DNA from: an uncultured Flavobacteriales bacterium | GTDB taxonomy: Bacteria > Bacteroidota > Bacteroidia > Flavobacteriales_D > Crocinitomicaceae | Length of the DNA stretch: 5,842 bases | Direction: 5' to 3' | NCBI GenBank assembly: GCA_903899795.1 | Contig: CAIUKX010000580.1 | Location: 1 to 5,842, forward strand | Part shown: in pieces, positions 1 to 5,842 of the stretch | Numbering within the stretch: position 1 is the first letter of the stretch | Layout: every line of letters starts with the position of its first letter | Made by a program: the position numbers and the translations under genes | Notes under the pieces: generated by a model | Told to the model about the DNA's origin: nothing | The model's database searches: none | Seen by the model: the letters and a program-made list of their open reading frames with translations, nothing else

Positions 1-1463
1 AAAATATATTTCTCCATCAATTGCTCTTTGGTGATATCAGCTTTCTTCATTTCTTTCACTTCTTCTCCGTAAGCATCTAGGATTTCAATGACTCCGTCTG
101 TATCGAATTTTTTCAATTTCGAAAGAATTTCATCATTTCCTACAACAACAATGTTACAGTTTTTCGAAGTGTAATAGGTTTGAGCCATTGTCAAAACATC
201 TTCTTTGGTAACTGCTTCCAAACGTTTCAAATAAGTTTGGTAGTAATCTTTACTCAAATTGTTCTTGATGATGTTCAAAGCAAAACGGGCAATGGTTTGT
301 GGGCTCTCTAATGAACGAGAAAAACTTCCGTTCATCGTCATTTTTGTCAAGTTCAGCTCATCATCTTTTACATATCCGTTGGTGATATTGTCTAATTCGT
401 AAAGAATCTGAGTGATAGCACTATCAGTAACATCGTTTCTGAAATTTCCGGACGCAGATACCCAGCTTCCGTCTTCAGTAATATTCAAGGTAGAATAACA
501 TCCGTAAGTATACGCTTTACTTTCACGAAGATTAGCCATTAAACGTGTTCCGAAACCACCACCACCAAGAATTCCATTCATTACTGTTGTTGGAATTTGT
601 TTCATATCACCTGGCTTCATATTTACAGGAAAAGAAACACTTACTACAGATTGAACAGCTCCCGGTTTTTTTACGAAAATAACACGGTTTCCTTTGTTGT
701 GAATTGGTTCACCAATAGGCTGTACATATTTTTTACCACCTTTCCAGCTTGCAAAATACTTAGTAACCATTGCTTTTGCTTGATCCTTCGTGATGTCTCC
801 AACGATAACAAGGTAACTTCCATCCGGTGTGAACATCATTTTATAGAAAGTCTTTACGTCACTGATGGTAATGTTATTTAAAGTTGATTCCGTCATGACT
901 TCGCTGTATGGATGTCCTTTCGGGAAATTCGCTTTCATTTCAGCATTGTTAGCCATTGTTTCAGGATCTGATTTCGCAGATAACAAAGCAGATGAACTTT
1001 GTTTTTTTACACGATCAAATTCTGATTGAGGAAAACTTGCATTCATCATCACGTCGGACATTAAATCCAATCCTTTGTCCATGTGTTTACTCAAACAAGA
1101 CAAAGAAATTGAAGATTTGTCAGCATTTAAATTTGCTCCAATGTAATCTTTTTCATTGTCTAACTGATCTTTTGTTCTTTTGGTTGTTCCTGATAAAATC
1201 AATTCTCCAGCGATATTTGCAAGTCCTGCTTTTGGTCCTTCTGTCATAGGATCAGCTCCCATAACCAAACGGAAAGAAACGCGTGGTAACTTGTGATTTT
1301 CAGAAAGAATGACAGTGATTCCGTTATCTGTTGTGAATACTTCAGAATCTTTAATGTTGATTTCCGGCGCCTTTCCTGCTGGAGGAACGATCGAACGGTC
1401 GATTGCCTGACCAAATAAAATACCTGGTACTAGGAATGCGAATGATATGATAAATTTTTTCAT
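1..1463 (-). CDS. Secreted M16B peptidase-like protein, zinc site lost (partial, C-terminus outside window)
   Basis: This is the second gene of a two-gene operon; 487 codons are visible and the frame is still open at the left edge. The ATG at 1463 gives a signal peptide (MKKF, then a hydrophobic stretch to LFG) with probable cleavage before Gln19. Two M16 half-domains follow (about residues 35-245 and 255-453). The segment where active M16 enzymes carry HxxEH reads GLANIAGEL (80-88), so both zinc histidines are missing and the chain should not be catalytic. The second half-domain keeps the glycine-rich loop GGGGFGTRL (300-308) and NLRESKAYTYG (311-321). R313 and Y320 in this stretch match the Arg/Tyr substrate-binding pair of M16B beta-type subunits. 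Beyond the core, residues 454-487 enter a further C-terminal region that is cut off. The gene starts 18 bases after the stop of the active subunit, so the two are probably co-transcribed and form a heterodimer in the periplasm or envelope. The family and inactivity are clear; the substrate is unknown. Confidence 0.93.
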   Translation of the reverse strand, partial: MKKFIISFAFLVPGILFGQAIDRSIVPPAGKAPEINIKDSEVFTTDNGITVILSENHKLPRVSFRLVMGADPMTEGPKAGLANIAGELILSGTTKRTKDQLDNEKDYIGANLNADKSSISLSCLSKHMDKGLDLMSDVMMNASFPQSEFDRVKKQSSSALLSAKSDPETMANNAEMKANFPKGHPYSEVMTESTLNNITISDVKTFYKMMFTPDGSYLVIVGDITKDQAKAMVTKYFASWKGGKKYVQPIGEPIHNKGNRVIFVKKPGAVQSVVSVSFPVNMKPGDMKQIPTTVMNGILGGGGFGTRLMANLRESKAYTYGCYSTLNITEDGSWVSASGNFRNDVTDSAITQILYELDNITNGYVKDDELNLTKMTMNGSFSRSLESPQTIARFALNIIKNNLSKDYYQTYLKRLEAVTKEDVLTMAQTYYTSKNCNIVVVGNDEILSKLKKFDTDGVIEILDAYGEEVKEMKKADITKEQLMEKYI

Positions 1464-1481
1464 CGTAATACGTTATTTTAT

Positions 1482-2951
1482 TTAATTAGCTGCTTTCGGT
1501 AAATAGTGAAGAATGATTCTTGCATCTTGCGTCAAGTATAGTTTTGCAACACGTTGAATATCTTCACGGGTAACTTTCATGTAGCTTTCCAATTGGTTGT
1601 TTACACGGTTAGTGTTTTTGTAGTAAACATAATTGTCTGCCAGATTTTCACAAATACCAGCAATTGAAGCGTTGGAAGAAACGAATTGATTTTCGAACTG
1701 GTTTCTGATTTTTTCAAATTCTTCTTGTGAAATCAACTCTTTTTTAATCAAATCAATTTGAGCATCAAACTCCATTTGAAGTGAATCCAAATTTACATTA
1801 GCTGTTCCGATTCCTGCAAAAATTCCTACACCAGCATCTTCTAATCCATAAGCGAACGTAAAAGCTTGCATCGCCATTTGTTTTTTCTCAACGATTTCTT
1901 TGTTGATACGTGAACTTGAACCACCTGAAAGAATTTCATTCAACATTTCTAAAGCAGGGAAATCCGGATGAGTTTGTTCAGGCAAACGATAAGCCATAAA
2001 CAAGGCCGGTAACTGGATGTTATCATAAATAACGTCTTTGATTACTTTAGTCGTTTTTTCTGTTGGTTTAGCTGGACGTGGGATAATAGTTGGTTTCGCC
2101 AAATAAGTAGCGATCAATTTTTTCGCTTGAGGATCTTTTGAATTCAAAAAATCTTTCGCATCAAATTTTGATTTATCAACACCGTACTGAGCTAAAAATG
2201 CTTCATTGGTCATGATTTCAAAATCTCGGTACAAATTGATAGCTTGACCTTTTGGAATTGTAGCAAAGTACTTTTCGATCCATTTTTTGGTTTGTTCAAT
2301 ATTGATATCACCAGCGATAGAAAGCGTTGAGTTAGCAGGTACATAAAATGTTCTGTAAAAATCTACGTAGTCTTTTTCCTGTGCTGCATCCAAATGCTCC
2401 ATGCTTCCGATCGGCTGCCAGTTGTATGGGTGAACGGTGAACATTCTTTTGAAAATTTCACCGATGAAAGTAGCATACGGTTGATTGTCGATGCGTTGTC
2501 TTTTTTCTTCTTTTACAACTTGACGTTGTGTTTCAATTCCTGTGTTATCTACTTTAGCATGCAAGAGACGCTCACTTTCCAACCACATTCCTAACTCCAA
2601 TTGATTGGAAGGAAGGATTTCATAATAGTAAGTTCTGTCAGTGGAAGTATTCGCATTCAATGCACCACCATTTTTTTCTACTAATTCACTGTATTCACCA
2701 CGTTTGATATTTGTGGATCCTTCGAATAATAAGTGCTCAAAAAAGTGAGCGAAACCAGTTCTATCCGGTTTTTCATTTTTCGATCCGACGTGATACAGGA
2801 CTGAGACTGCAACAATAGGAGTTGCATGTTCTTCGTGTAAAATTACGTGAATACCATTCGGTAAATCATACTCGATGTATTCAATTTTCTTCTGAGAGAA
2901 GGCTGTAAGAGCTGTAAAACTCAATAGACCAGCGATAATTGTTTTTTTCAT
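1482..2951 (-). CDS. Secreted M16B zinc metallopeptidase, catalytic subunit
   Basis: This encodes a 489-residue peptidase of the pitrilysin/insulinase superfamily, close to the mitochondrial processing peptidase-like M16B group. The ATG at 2951 (MKKTIIAG) is preferred over a TTG two codons upstream because it begins directly with the signal peptide. Cleavage is likely before Gln20 (AFS|QKK). The inverted zinc motif HFFEH is at residues 69-73, and the distal zinc ligand is E149 in VVKEEKRQR, 76 residues after H73 as in family members. The usual GFAHFFEHLLFEG and VDNQPY-like contexts are present. The second half-domain (from about residue 295) contains LSGGSSSRINKEI. Where partner subunits have Arg and Tyr, this chain has V354 and M361. 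Residues 236-289 look like an insert in the linker between the halves. The neighbour downstream is the complementary inactive subunit. It probably degrades peptides in the periplasm; the substrate cannot be read from the sequence. Confidence 0.95.
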   Translation of the reverse strand: MKKTIIAGLLSFTALTAFSQKKIEYIEYDLPNGIHVILHEEHATPIVAVSVLYHVGSKNEKPDRTGFAHFFEHLLFEGSTNIKRGEYSELVEKNGGALNANTSTDRTYYYEILPSNQLELGMWLESERLLHAKVDNTGIETQRQVVKEEKRQRIDNQPYATFIGEIFKRMFTVHPYNWQPIGSMEHLDAAQEKDYVDFYRTFYVPANSTLSIAGDINIEQTKKWIEKYFATIPKGQAINLYRDFEIMTNEAFLAQYGVDKSKFDAKDFLNSKDPQAKKLIATYLAKPTIIPRPAKPTEKTTKVIKDVIYDNIQLPALFMAYRLPEQTHPDFPALEMLNEILSGGSSSRINKEIVEKKQMAMQAFTFAYGLEDAGVGIFAGIGTANVNLDSLQMEFDAQIDLIKKELISQEEFEKIRNQFENQFVSSNASIAGICENLADNYVYYKNTNRVNNQLESYMKVTREDIQRVAKLYLTQDARIILHYLPKAAN

Positions 2952-3133
2952 TAACAAACTATTTTTTTGAGCGGTAAATTTATATAGAAATCCGAGAAAT
3001 AGATTTTAAAAGTTATAAAAGGCTTTTTTTGATGTTGGACGAAACAATTAACCGGATATGATAAGAAATTAACTGAATTGTATAATTTTTCACGAGTGCT
3101 ATTTTCGGTTCGAATTTTGATTACTTTTGATAT
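2952..3133. other. Divergent AT-rich intergenic region
   Basis: This 182-base spacer lies between the start of the M16 operon (minus) and the start of the repeat protein (plus), so it should hold both promoters. For the plus gene there is a perfect TAnnTTTG at 3122-3129. For the M16 operon I find only imperfect matches on the minus strand: TAACTTTT (3015-3008) and TAAATTTA (2982-2975). Neither has a well-spaced upstream TTG; the nearest, at 3047-3045, lies 29 bases before the first. No small ORF, RNA gene or convincing hairpin was seen. Confidence 0.7.
3122..3129 (+). promoter_or_regulatory. Candidate Bacteroidota -7 promoter element (TACTTTTG)
   Basis: TACTTTTG fits the Bacteroidota consensus TAnnTTTG exactly. 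No TTG is present at the usual 17-23 base distance upstream, so the -33 half is weak. The element ends only 4 bases before the ATG at 3134. Transcription would begin at or just inside the start codon, implying a leaderless mRNA, or else the true start of the protein or promoter is elsewhere. Because 8-base matches are easy to find in AT-rich DNA, this is tentative. Confidence 0.35.
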
Positions 3134-4222
3134 ATGAGACAGATCCTATTTATTTTAGCCTTGGTTCCTTTGGTGAGTTTTTCTCAAAAAGTGATCCCTT
3201 TTGTTGATTTCAATAACTATTTCAGAAGTTTTTCGGACGAGACTTTTAAAATGGTTGAATTTCAAAAAATTATTGAGTTTAAAGCGGGAGATGAATTTGT
3301 ATCTTATCTGGATAATAAGGGGAATTTGAGATTATATGATGGCACAACTCCTAAAGATATTACCAATTTAATTAATCTGGATTACCGTGTTTCAGATCAC
3401 TTGATGGCATGGCAGATTTCTGGCACAACTCTAAATATGTGGGATGCCGGTCAGCAAAGAACTTTAACCTATAATAGTCGAAATTTTGAGGTACGAGACA
3501 GTATTATTGTATACGAAGATTTGAGATATAACAATGTCAGTGTTTATTGGAACGGGAAAATCACCACTTTGTATACGGTTGTAGATTCGCTCTATATGCC
3601 TGATTTCATAGGGGAAAACATAGTTGGGTTTCGCGATAACGGAAATTTCTACAAGATTTTCTGGAATGGAACAATTTATGATATTGGAGTTTGGAATGGA
3701 ACACCGATTCAATTTCAGGGAGGTACTGATATAATGGCTTTTAATGATCCGACGAATCGAACGTTTGCCGTATTTGACAAAGGTGAATTTACGGATGTTG
3801 AATCTTTTTATATGGGGAAATACAAAGCTGGCAGGGGATTTGTCGTCTATGAAGATCTCAATGGGAATTTGAATCATTATGAAAGCGGACAAAAAACTCA
3901 GTTGAGTAATTTTTCTGCTAAATTTTGGGAAGTAAAGGATGATATTGTTGTTTGGAGTGAAAACAGTTTTATCTATCTCTATGGAGATGGTAAAAAGAAC
4001 AAGGTCTGCAGTAACTATACACCACCGGATTATGCGCTGAAAAATGATGTTTTTGTTTATCGAAATGTGATGGGAGGAGTAAGTGCTTTCGTGAAAGGAG
4101 TGAATTATGAAATCACCAATCAAACGGATTCGCAGTATACAATTTATGGTTCTTCTGTTTTAGTCAAGTTGTTCAATCAGTCGTATATTGTTTTGAAAAA
4201 CGGGAAGAAGTATAACACATGA
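3134..4222 (+). CDS. Secreted hypothetical protein with about nine beta-propeller-like repeats
   Basis: I do not recognise a named family in this 362-residue protein. An N-terminal signal peptide (MRQILFILALVPLVSFS) is followed by Gln18, the likely first mature residue. From about residue 52 the protein is a run of similar units: 52-86, 87-120, 121-159, 160-196, 197-233, 234-268, 269-303, 304-338 and a shorter 339-362. Each has a hydrophobic beta strand such as IIVYEDL, FVVYEDL or IVVWSEN, then a loop, a second strand ending in a Y/F-W-N-G or similar turn (VYWNGK, IFWNGT, LYGDGK), and a third strand. Units of 35-39 residues with three to four strands suggest a beta-propeller-like fold of the sort used for ligand or protein binding. 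No catalytic motif, lipobox or type IX secretion C-terminal domain is visible. It is convergent with the beta-helix lipoprotein, with 11 bases between stops. Export and repeats are seen; the propeller fold is inferred and the function is unknown. Confidence 0.9.
   Translation: MRQILFILALVPLVSFSQKVIPFVDFNNYFRSFSDETFKMVEFQKIIEFKAGDEFVSYLDNKGNLRLYDGTTPKDITNLINLDYRVSDHLMAWQISGTTLNMWDAGQQRTLTYNSRNFEVRDSIIVYEDLRYNNVSVYWNGKITTLYTVVDSLYMPDFIGENIVGFRDNGNFYKIFWNGTIYDIGVWNGTPIQFQGGTDIMAFNDPTNRTFAVFDKGEFTDVESFYMGKYKAGRGFVVYEDLNGNLNHYESGQKTQLSNFSAKFWEVKDDIVVWSENSFIYLYGDGKKNKVCSNYTPPDYALKNDVFVYRNVMGGVSAFVKGVNYEITNQTDSQYTIYGSSVLVKLFNQSYIVLKNGKKYNT
3662..3703 (+). repeat. 12-base direct repeat inside the repeat-protein gene
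   Basis: The 12-mer TGGAATGGAACA occurs at 3662-3673 and again at 3692-3703, exactly 30 bases (10 codons) apart and in the same frame. Both copies encode Trp-Asn-Gly-Thr, within the fourth repeat unit of the protein. A related TGGAACGGG near 3548 encodes the Trp-Asn-Gly of the third unit. The identity at DNA level could mean a small recent duplication, or simply the same codons for the same turn. Confidence 0.6.
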
Positions 4223-4233
4223 TGATATAAAAA
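4223..4233. other. Convergent gene junction without clear terminator
   Basis: Only 11 bases separate the TGA of the plus-strand repeat protein (4220-4222) from the TAA of the minus-strand beta-helix lipoprotein (4234-4236). No GC-rich hairpin with a T-run is visible here or just inside either gene. The two transcripts therefore probably overlap at their 3' ends. Confidence 0.6.
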
Positions 4234-5637
4234 TTAATACGCCCCAATATTCGGTGGGTTAATTACAGTTCCCATAATCGTTGATCCGCTGGTGGTTGGG
4301 AAACCGGGGTCAGCTGTACCGAAAAGGGGAGAGGTATTTGGAAAAGTGTATTTGTACAGTGAAACATCATCAAATTGAGGGGCTGAGTTCCAAGTGATCG
4401 AGTGATAAAAAGAATCAGTTCCCGGAGTTTCTTTTTTGATAAGGCATTTTTTGATGTCAAATTGTAAGTTGACTCCAGGTATTACTGTTGTGTCAAAACC
4501 AATTTCAGAAGTAAGGCTTCCCCAGATGACCGAGTTATAGATTTTTCCATTGATGGAACCTAGGTTTTCTACTCCATCGACCACAAAATGATTGACAACT
4601 CCAACCGCTTGATTCTGCGATTGACTATTGTAGCCTAACAAATCGCAATGATTGAAATCAAAAGTTCCCCCTACTAAAGTTAATAATGCAAATGCACCAT
4701 TTTTACTGACCACACAATTTTCTGCCTTGACTTTGGCGCCGGTATAAATGAAAATTCCATTATTATCGTGGTTGAAAATCTTGGTATTGGTGACTGTTAA
4801 AGTATAATCGGTAGGGAGATTGGCATCATTGTTATCGTACAAATGAATTCCTGTTGTCCCATTTTTGATGATAGCATAATTGATAGTTGATGGTTTGGCA
4901 TGATCGAAGTAAACTCCATAATATTGTCCGGAAACATCATCGTAATCAGCTTCGAGTCGATCCCCCTGAATAGTAACCTCATTGTTCAAAGTCCCTTGAA
5001 TATCCAAAGTCCCTTTATACACATATAGGAGTGCGTCTTTGTGCATGTAAATTTTTGTTCCGGCCTGAATAGTTAATGCTTTAGCCGAATCGACAAATGC
5101 AGCACCATATATTACATGAGGCTTATCATTGGGCCAGATTCCTTCGTTTAAATCCAGAACTGGAGTTCCGGGGCCTAAATAAGAGTAATGATAATACATG
5201 TCTTGTCCCCAAACAACCAACTGAACGTATTGATCTACACCATTGGTTCGAAATCGAATCGAATCCTGAATAACCAAAGGATTGGTTTGGTTGTTCACTT
5301 GAAGTGTCACATCGATAAAGGCAAAAAGGCTGTCTCCTCCTGCAATTTTCAGGTTACTGAAACTAGTCCCTGCGCTACCATCAAGGTTGATTCGGAAAGG
5401 AGAATTAACTCCTCCCATCAACTCGATTTCATCAACAGAAACTGTTTTGTTTGCTTTGTTATAAATTTTAAATTGTTTCGTTGTCGATCCGATTGTTGTG
5501 AAAACCGTATCAAATACTAATGTATCAGCTGAAAAAGAGAGGTTTCCTTTTGATAAACCGTTTATTTTCTTGCATCCCGAATTGAAAAAAGCGAGAGAAC
5601 TGATGATGAGGAAAATGACAAAAGGATATTTTTTCAC
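4234..5637 (-). CDS. Lipoprotein with Ig-like N-terminal region and right-handed beta-helix
   Basis: This 467-residue protein starts at a GTG at 5637. That start gives a compact lipoprotein signal: two Lys, a hydrophobic core (FVIFLIISSLAFF) and NSGC with Cys22 as the lipidated residue. The open frame runs on upstream to 5808, but that extension would cross the opposite-strand start of rpmE2 and has no signal-like start, so I exclude it. Residues 33-150 resemble the Ig-like, Hydin-type domains common in Bacteroidota envelope proteins (SFSADTLVFDTVFTTIGS, then FKIYN). From about 160 to 440 come short strands and turns typical of a parallel beta-helix: PHVIYGAAFVDSAKALTIQAGTKI-type entry, TLDIQGTL, INYAIIKNGTTGIHLYDN, NTKIFNHDNNGIFIY, NCVVSKN, YNSVIWGS. 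The end, NPPNIGAY, matches the IGAY-type ending often seen in this class. It should sit in the outer membrane, possibly binding polysaccharide. No carbohydrate-lyase catalytic motif is recognisable, so enzyme activity is not claimed. Confidence 0.9.
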   Translation of the reverse strand: MKKYPFVIFLIISSLAFFNSGCKKINGLSKGNLSFSADTLVFDTVFTTIGSTTKQFKIYNKANKTVSVDEIELMGGVNSPFRINLDGSAGTSFSNLKIAGGDSLFAFIDVTLQVNNQTNPLVIQDSIRFRTNGVDQYVQLVVWGQDMYYHYSYLGPGTPVLDLNEGIWPNDKPHVIYGAAFVDSAKALTIQAGTKIYMHKDALLYVYKGTLDIQGTLNNEVTIQGDRLEADYDDVSGQYYGVYFDHAKPSTINYAIIKNGTTGIHLYDNNDANLPTDYTLTVTNTKIFNHDNNGIFIYTGAKVKAENCVVSKNGAFALLTLVGGTFDFNHCDLLGYNSQSQNQAVGVVNHFVVDGVENLGSINGKIYNSVIWGSLTSEIGFDTTVIPGVNLQFDIKKCLIKKETPGTDSFYHSITWNSAPQFDDVSLYKYTFPNTSPLFGTADPGFPTTSGSTIMGTVINPPNIGAY

Positions 5638-5661
5638 GTAAATTTGAGTATTAAACTGTTC

Positions 5662-5669
5662 CAAAAGTA
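5662..5669 (-). promoter_or_regulatory. Candidate -7 promoter element for the beta-helix lipoprotein
   Basis: On the minus strand TACTTTTG (5669 down to 5662) is an exact TAnnTTTG match, identical to the candidate before the repeat protein. It ends 24 bases upstream of the GTG at 5637, leaving a leader of roughly 15-20 bases. No clear TTG is found at the expected -33 distance. If it is the real promoter, it supports the GTG start, because the longer reading frame would begin upstream of it. Confidence 0.45.
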
Positions 5670-5707
5670 ACGTAAACCAGTTAAACTTTATTTTAATTTG
5701 CAATAAA

Positions 5708-5740
5708 TTTGTGATAATTAAAAAACTTTGCTTAAATTTG
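5708..5740 (+). promoter_or_regulatory. Bacteroidota-type promoter for rpmE2
   Basis: TTTG at 5708-5711 and TAAATTTG at 5733-5740 are separated by 21 bases, fitting the -33 (TTG/TTTG) and -7 (TAnnTTTG) elements used by the Bacteroidota primary sigma factor. Transcription would start near 5747, giving a leader of about 44 bases before the ATG at 5791. A second perfect TAAATTTG overlaps the -33 element at 5704-5711, but it has no partner upstream at a suitable distance. The 5638-5790 spacer thus carries back-to-back promoters for rpmE2 and the lipoprotein gene. Confidence 0.6.
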
Positions 5741-5790
5741 CACTCCCTATTTTGTAGGAACACAGAGATAAGCATATAATAATATTCAAA

Positions 5791-5842
5791 ATGAAAAAAG
5801 ATACACATCCGGGAGATTATAGATTAGTAGCATTCAAAGATA
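5791..5842 (+). CDS. rpmE2: Type B 50S ribosomal protein bL31 (partial, N-terminus only)
   Basis: Only the first 17 codons are in the window; the rest lies beyond the right edge. The visible peptide MKKDTHPGDYRLVAFKD closely matches the conserved start of type B (YkgM/RpmE2-like) L31, which characteristically begins MKKDIHP followed by YR and a VxFKD segment. Type B proteins are the zinc-independent form lacking the Cys pairs, but the positions of those cysteines are outside the window. L31 sits on the large subunit at the bridge to the small-subunit head. The start is preceded by an A-rich stretch (ATATTCAAA) with no Shine-Dalgarno sequence, normal for Bacteroidota. It is transcribed divergently from the lipoprotein gene. 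Confidence 0.87.
   Translation, partial: MKKDTHPGDYRLVAFKD

Noticed and set aside
597..1249. Two plus-strand open frames of 94 and 97 codons (597-881 and 956-1249)
   Set aside because: They are antisense to the well-conserved inactive M16 gene and their translations are rich in Cys, Phe and His without recognisable domains.
2394..2594. Plus-strand open frame of 66 codons
   Set aside because: It is antisense to the conserved catalytic half of the active M16 peptidase, including the region of the distal zinc ligand.
3008..3030. AAAAG...CTTTTTTT pairing in the divergent spacer
   Set aside because: The stem is only A-T plus one G-C pair and lies upstream of both genes' starts, so neither a terminator nor an operator can be supported.
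3464..4123. Open frame of 219 codons on the minus strand, antisense to the repeat protein
   Set aside because: Its codons lie in exact register with those of the plus-strand gene, so it stays open only because that gene uses no TTA, CTA or TCA codons here (it has few Leu, and its Ser are mainly AGT). It has no signal peptide or family resemblance, and the opposite strand has a clear signal peptide and repeats.
4150..4219. Type IX secretion sorting domain at the end of the repeat protein
   Set aside because: SYIVLKNGKKY is superficially like the last strand of such domains, but the rest of the domain is missing and the segment fits the last repeat unit.
4243..4260. Possible hairpin CCC...GGG near the convergent stops
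   Set aside because: It is a three-base stem inside the lipoprotein coding sequence with no following T-run, too weak for a terminator.
5188..5520. Plus-strand open frame of 110 codons
   Set aside because: It is antisense to the Ig-like region of the lipoprotein, which reads as a real domain; the translation here shows no signal or motif.
5746..5758. CCTA/TAGG mini-hairpin at the likely 5' end of the rpmE2 leader
   Set aside because: A four-base stem with a five-base loop at the transcription start is expected by chance; it is not enough to claim an autoregulatory leader.

Overview
The window looks like chromosomal DNA of a member of the Bacteroidota, most likely a Flavobacteriales-type marine or freshwater lineage. 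The evidence is an AT-rich sequence, TAnnTTTG-type promoter elements, A/T-rich start contexts with no Shine-Dalgarno motif, signal peptides followed directly by Gln, and protein families typical of that phylum. The exact genus cannot be read from the sequence.

The layout from left to right is as follows. Positions 1-1463 (minus) hold most of a secreted, catalytically dead M16B peptidase-like subunit, cut by the left edge. Positions 1482-2951 (minus) hold its upstream operon partner, an M16B zinc peptidase with an intact metal site. A 182-base AT-rich divergent spacer follows. Positions 3134-4222 (plus) encode an unrecognised secreted protein made of about nine repeats of 35-39 residues, probably a beta-propeller-like fold. 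It converges, with only 11 bases between stop codons, on 4234-5637 (minus), a lipoprotein with an N-terminal Ig-like region and a right-handed beta-helix. A 153-base divergent promoter region separates this from the start of rpmE2 (type B ribosomal protein bL31) at 5791, which is cut by the right edge.

The four long genes all encode exported envelope proteins, while rpmE2 is housekeeping. The two M16 proteins probably form one heterodimeric peptidase: one chain has the zinc site and lacks the substrate-binding Arg/Tyr pair, and the other has Arg/Tyr and lacks the zinc site. No functional link can be shown between the peptidase pair, the repeat protein and the beta-helix lipoprotein.

I see no mobile elements, CRISPR arrays, tRNA or rRNA genes. 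I found no clear undescribed multi-gene system. The points most worth a second look are the repeat protein, an insert of about 54 residues in the linker of the active M16 subunit, and the complementary loss of active-site parts between the two M16 chains.
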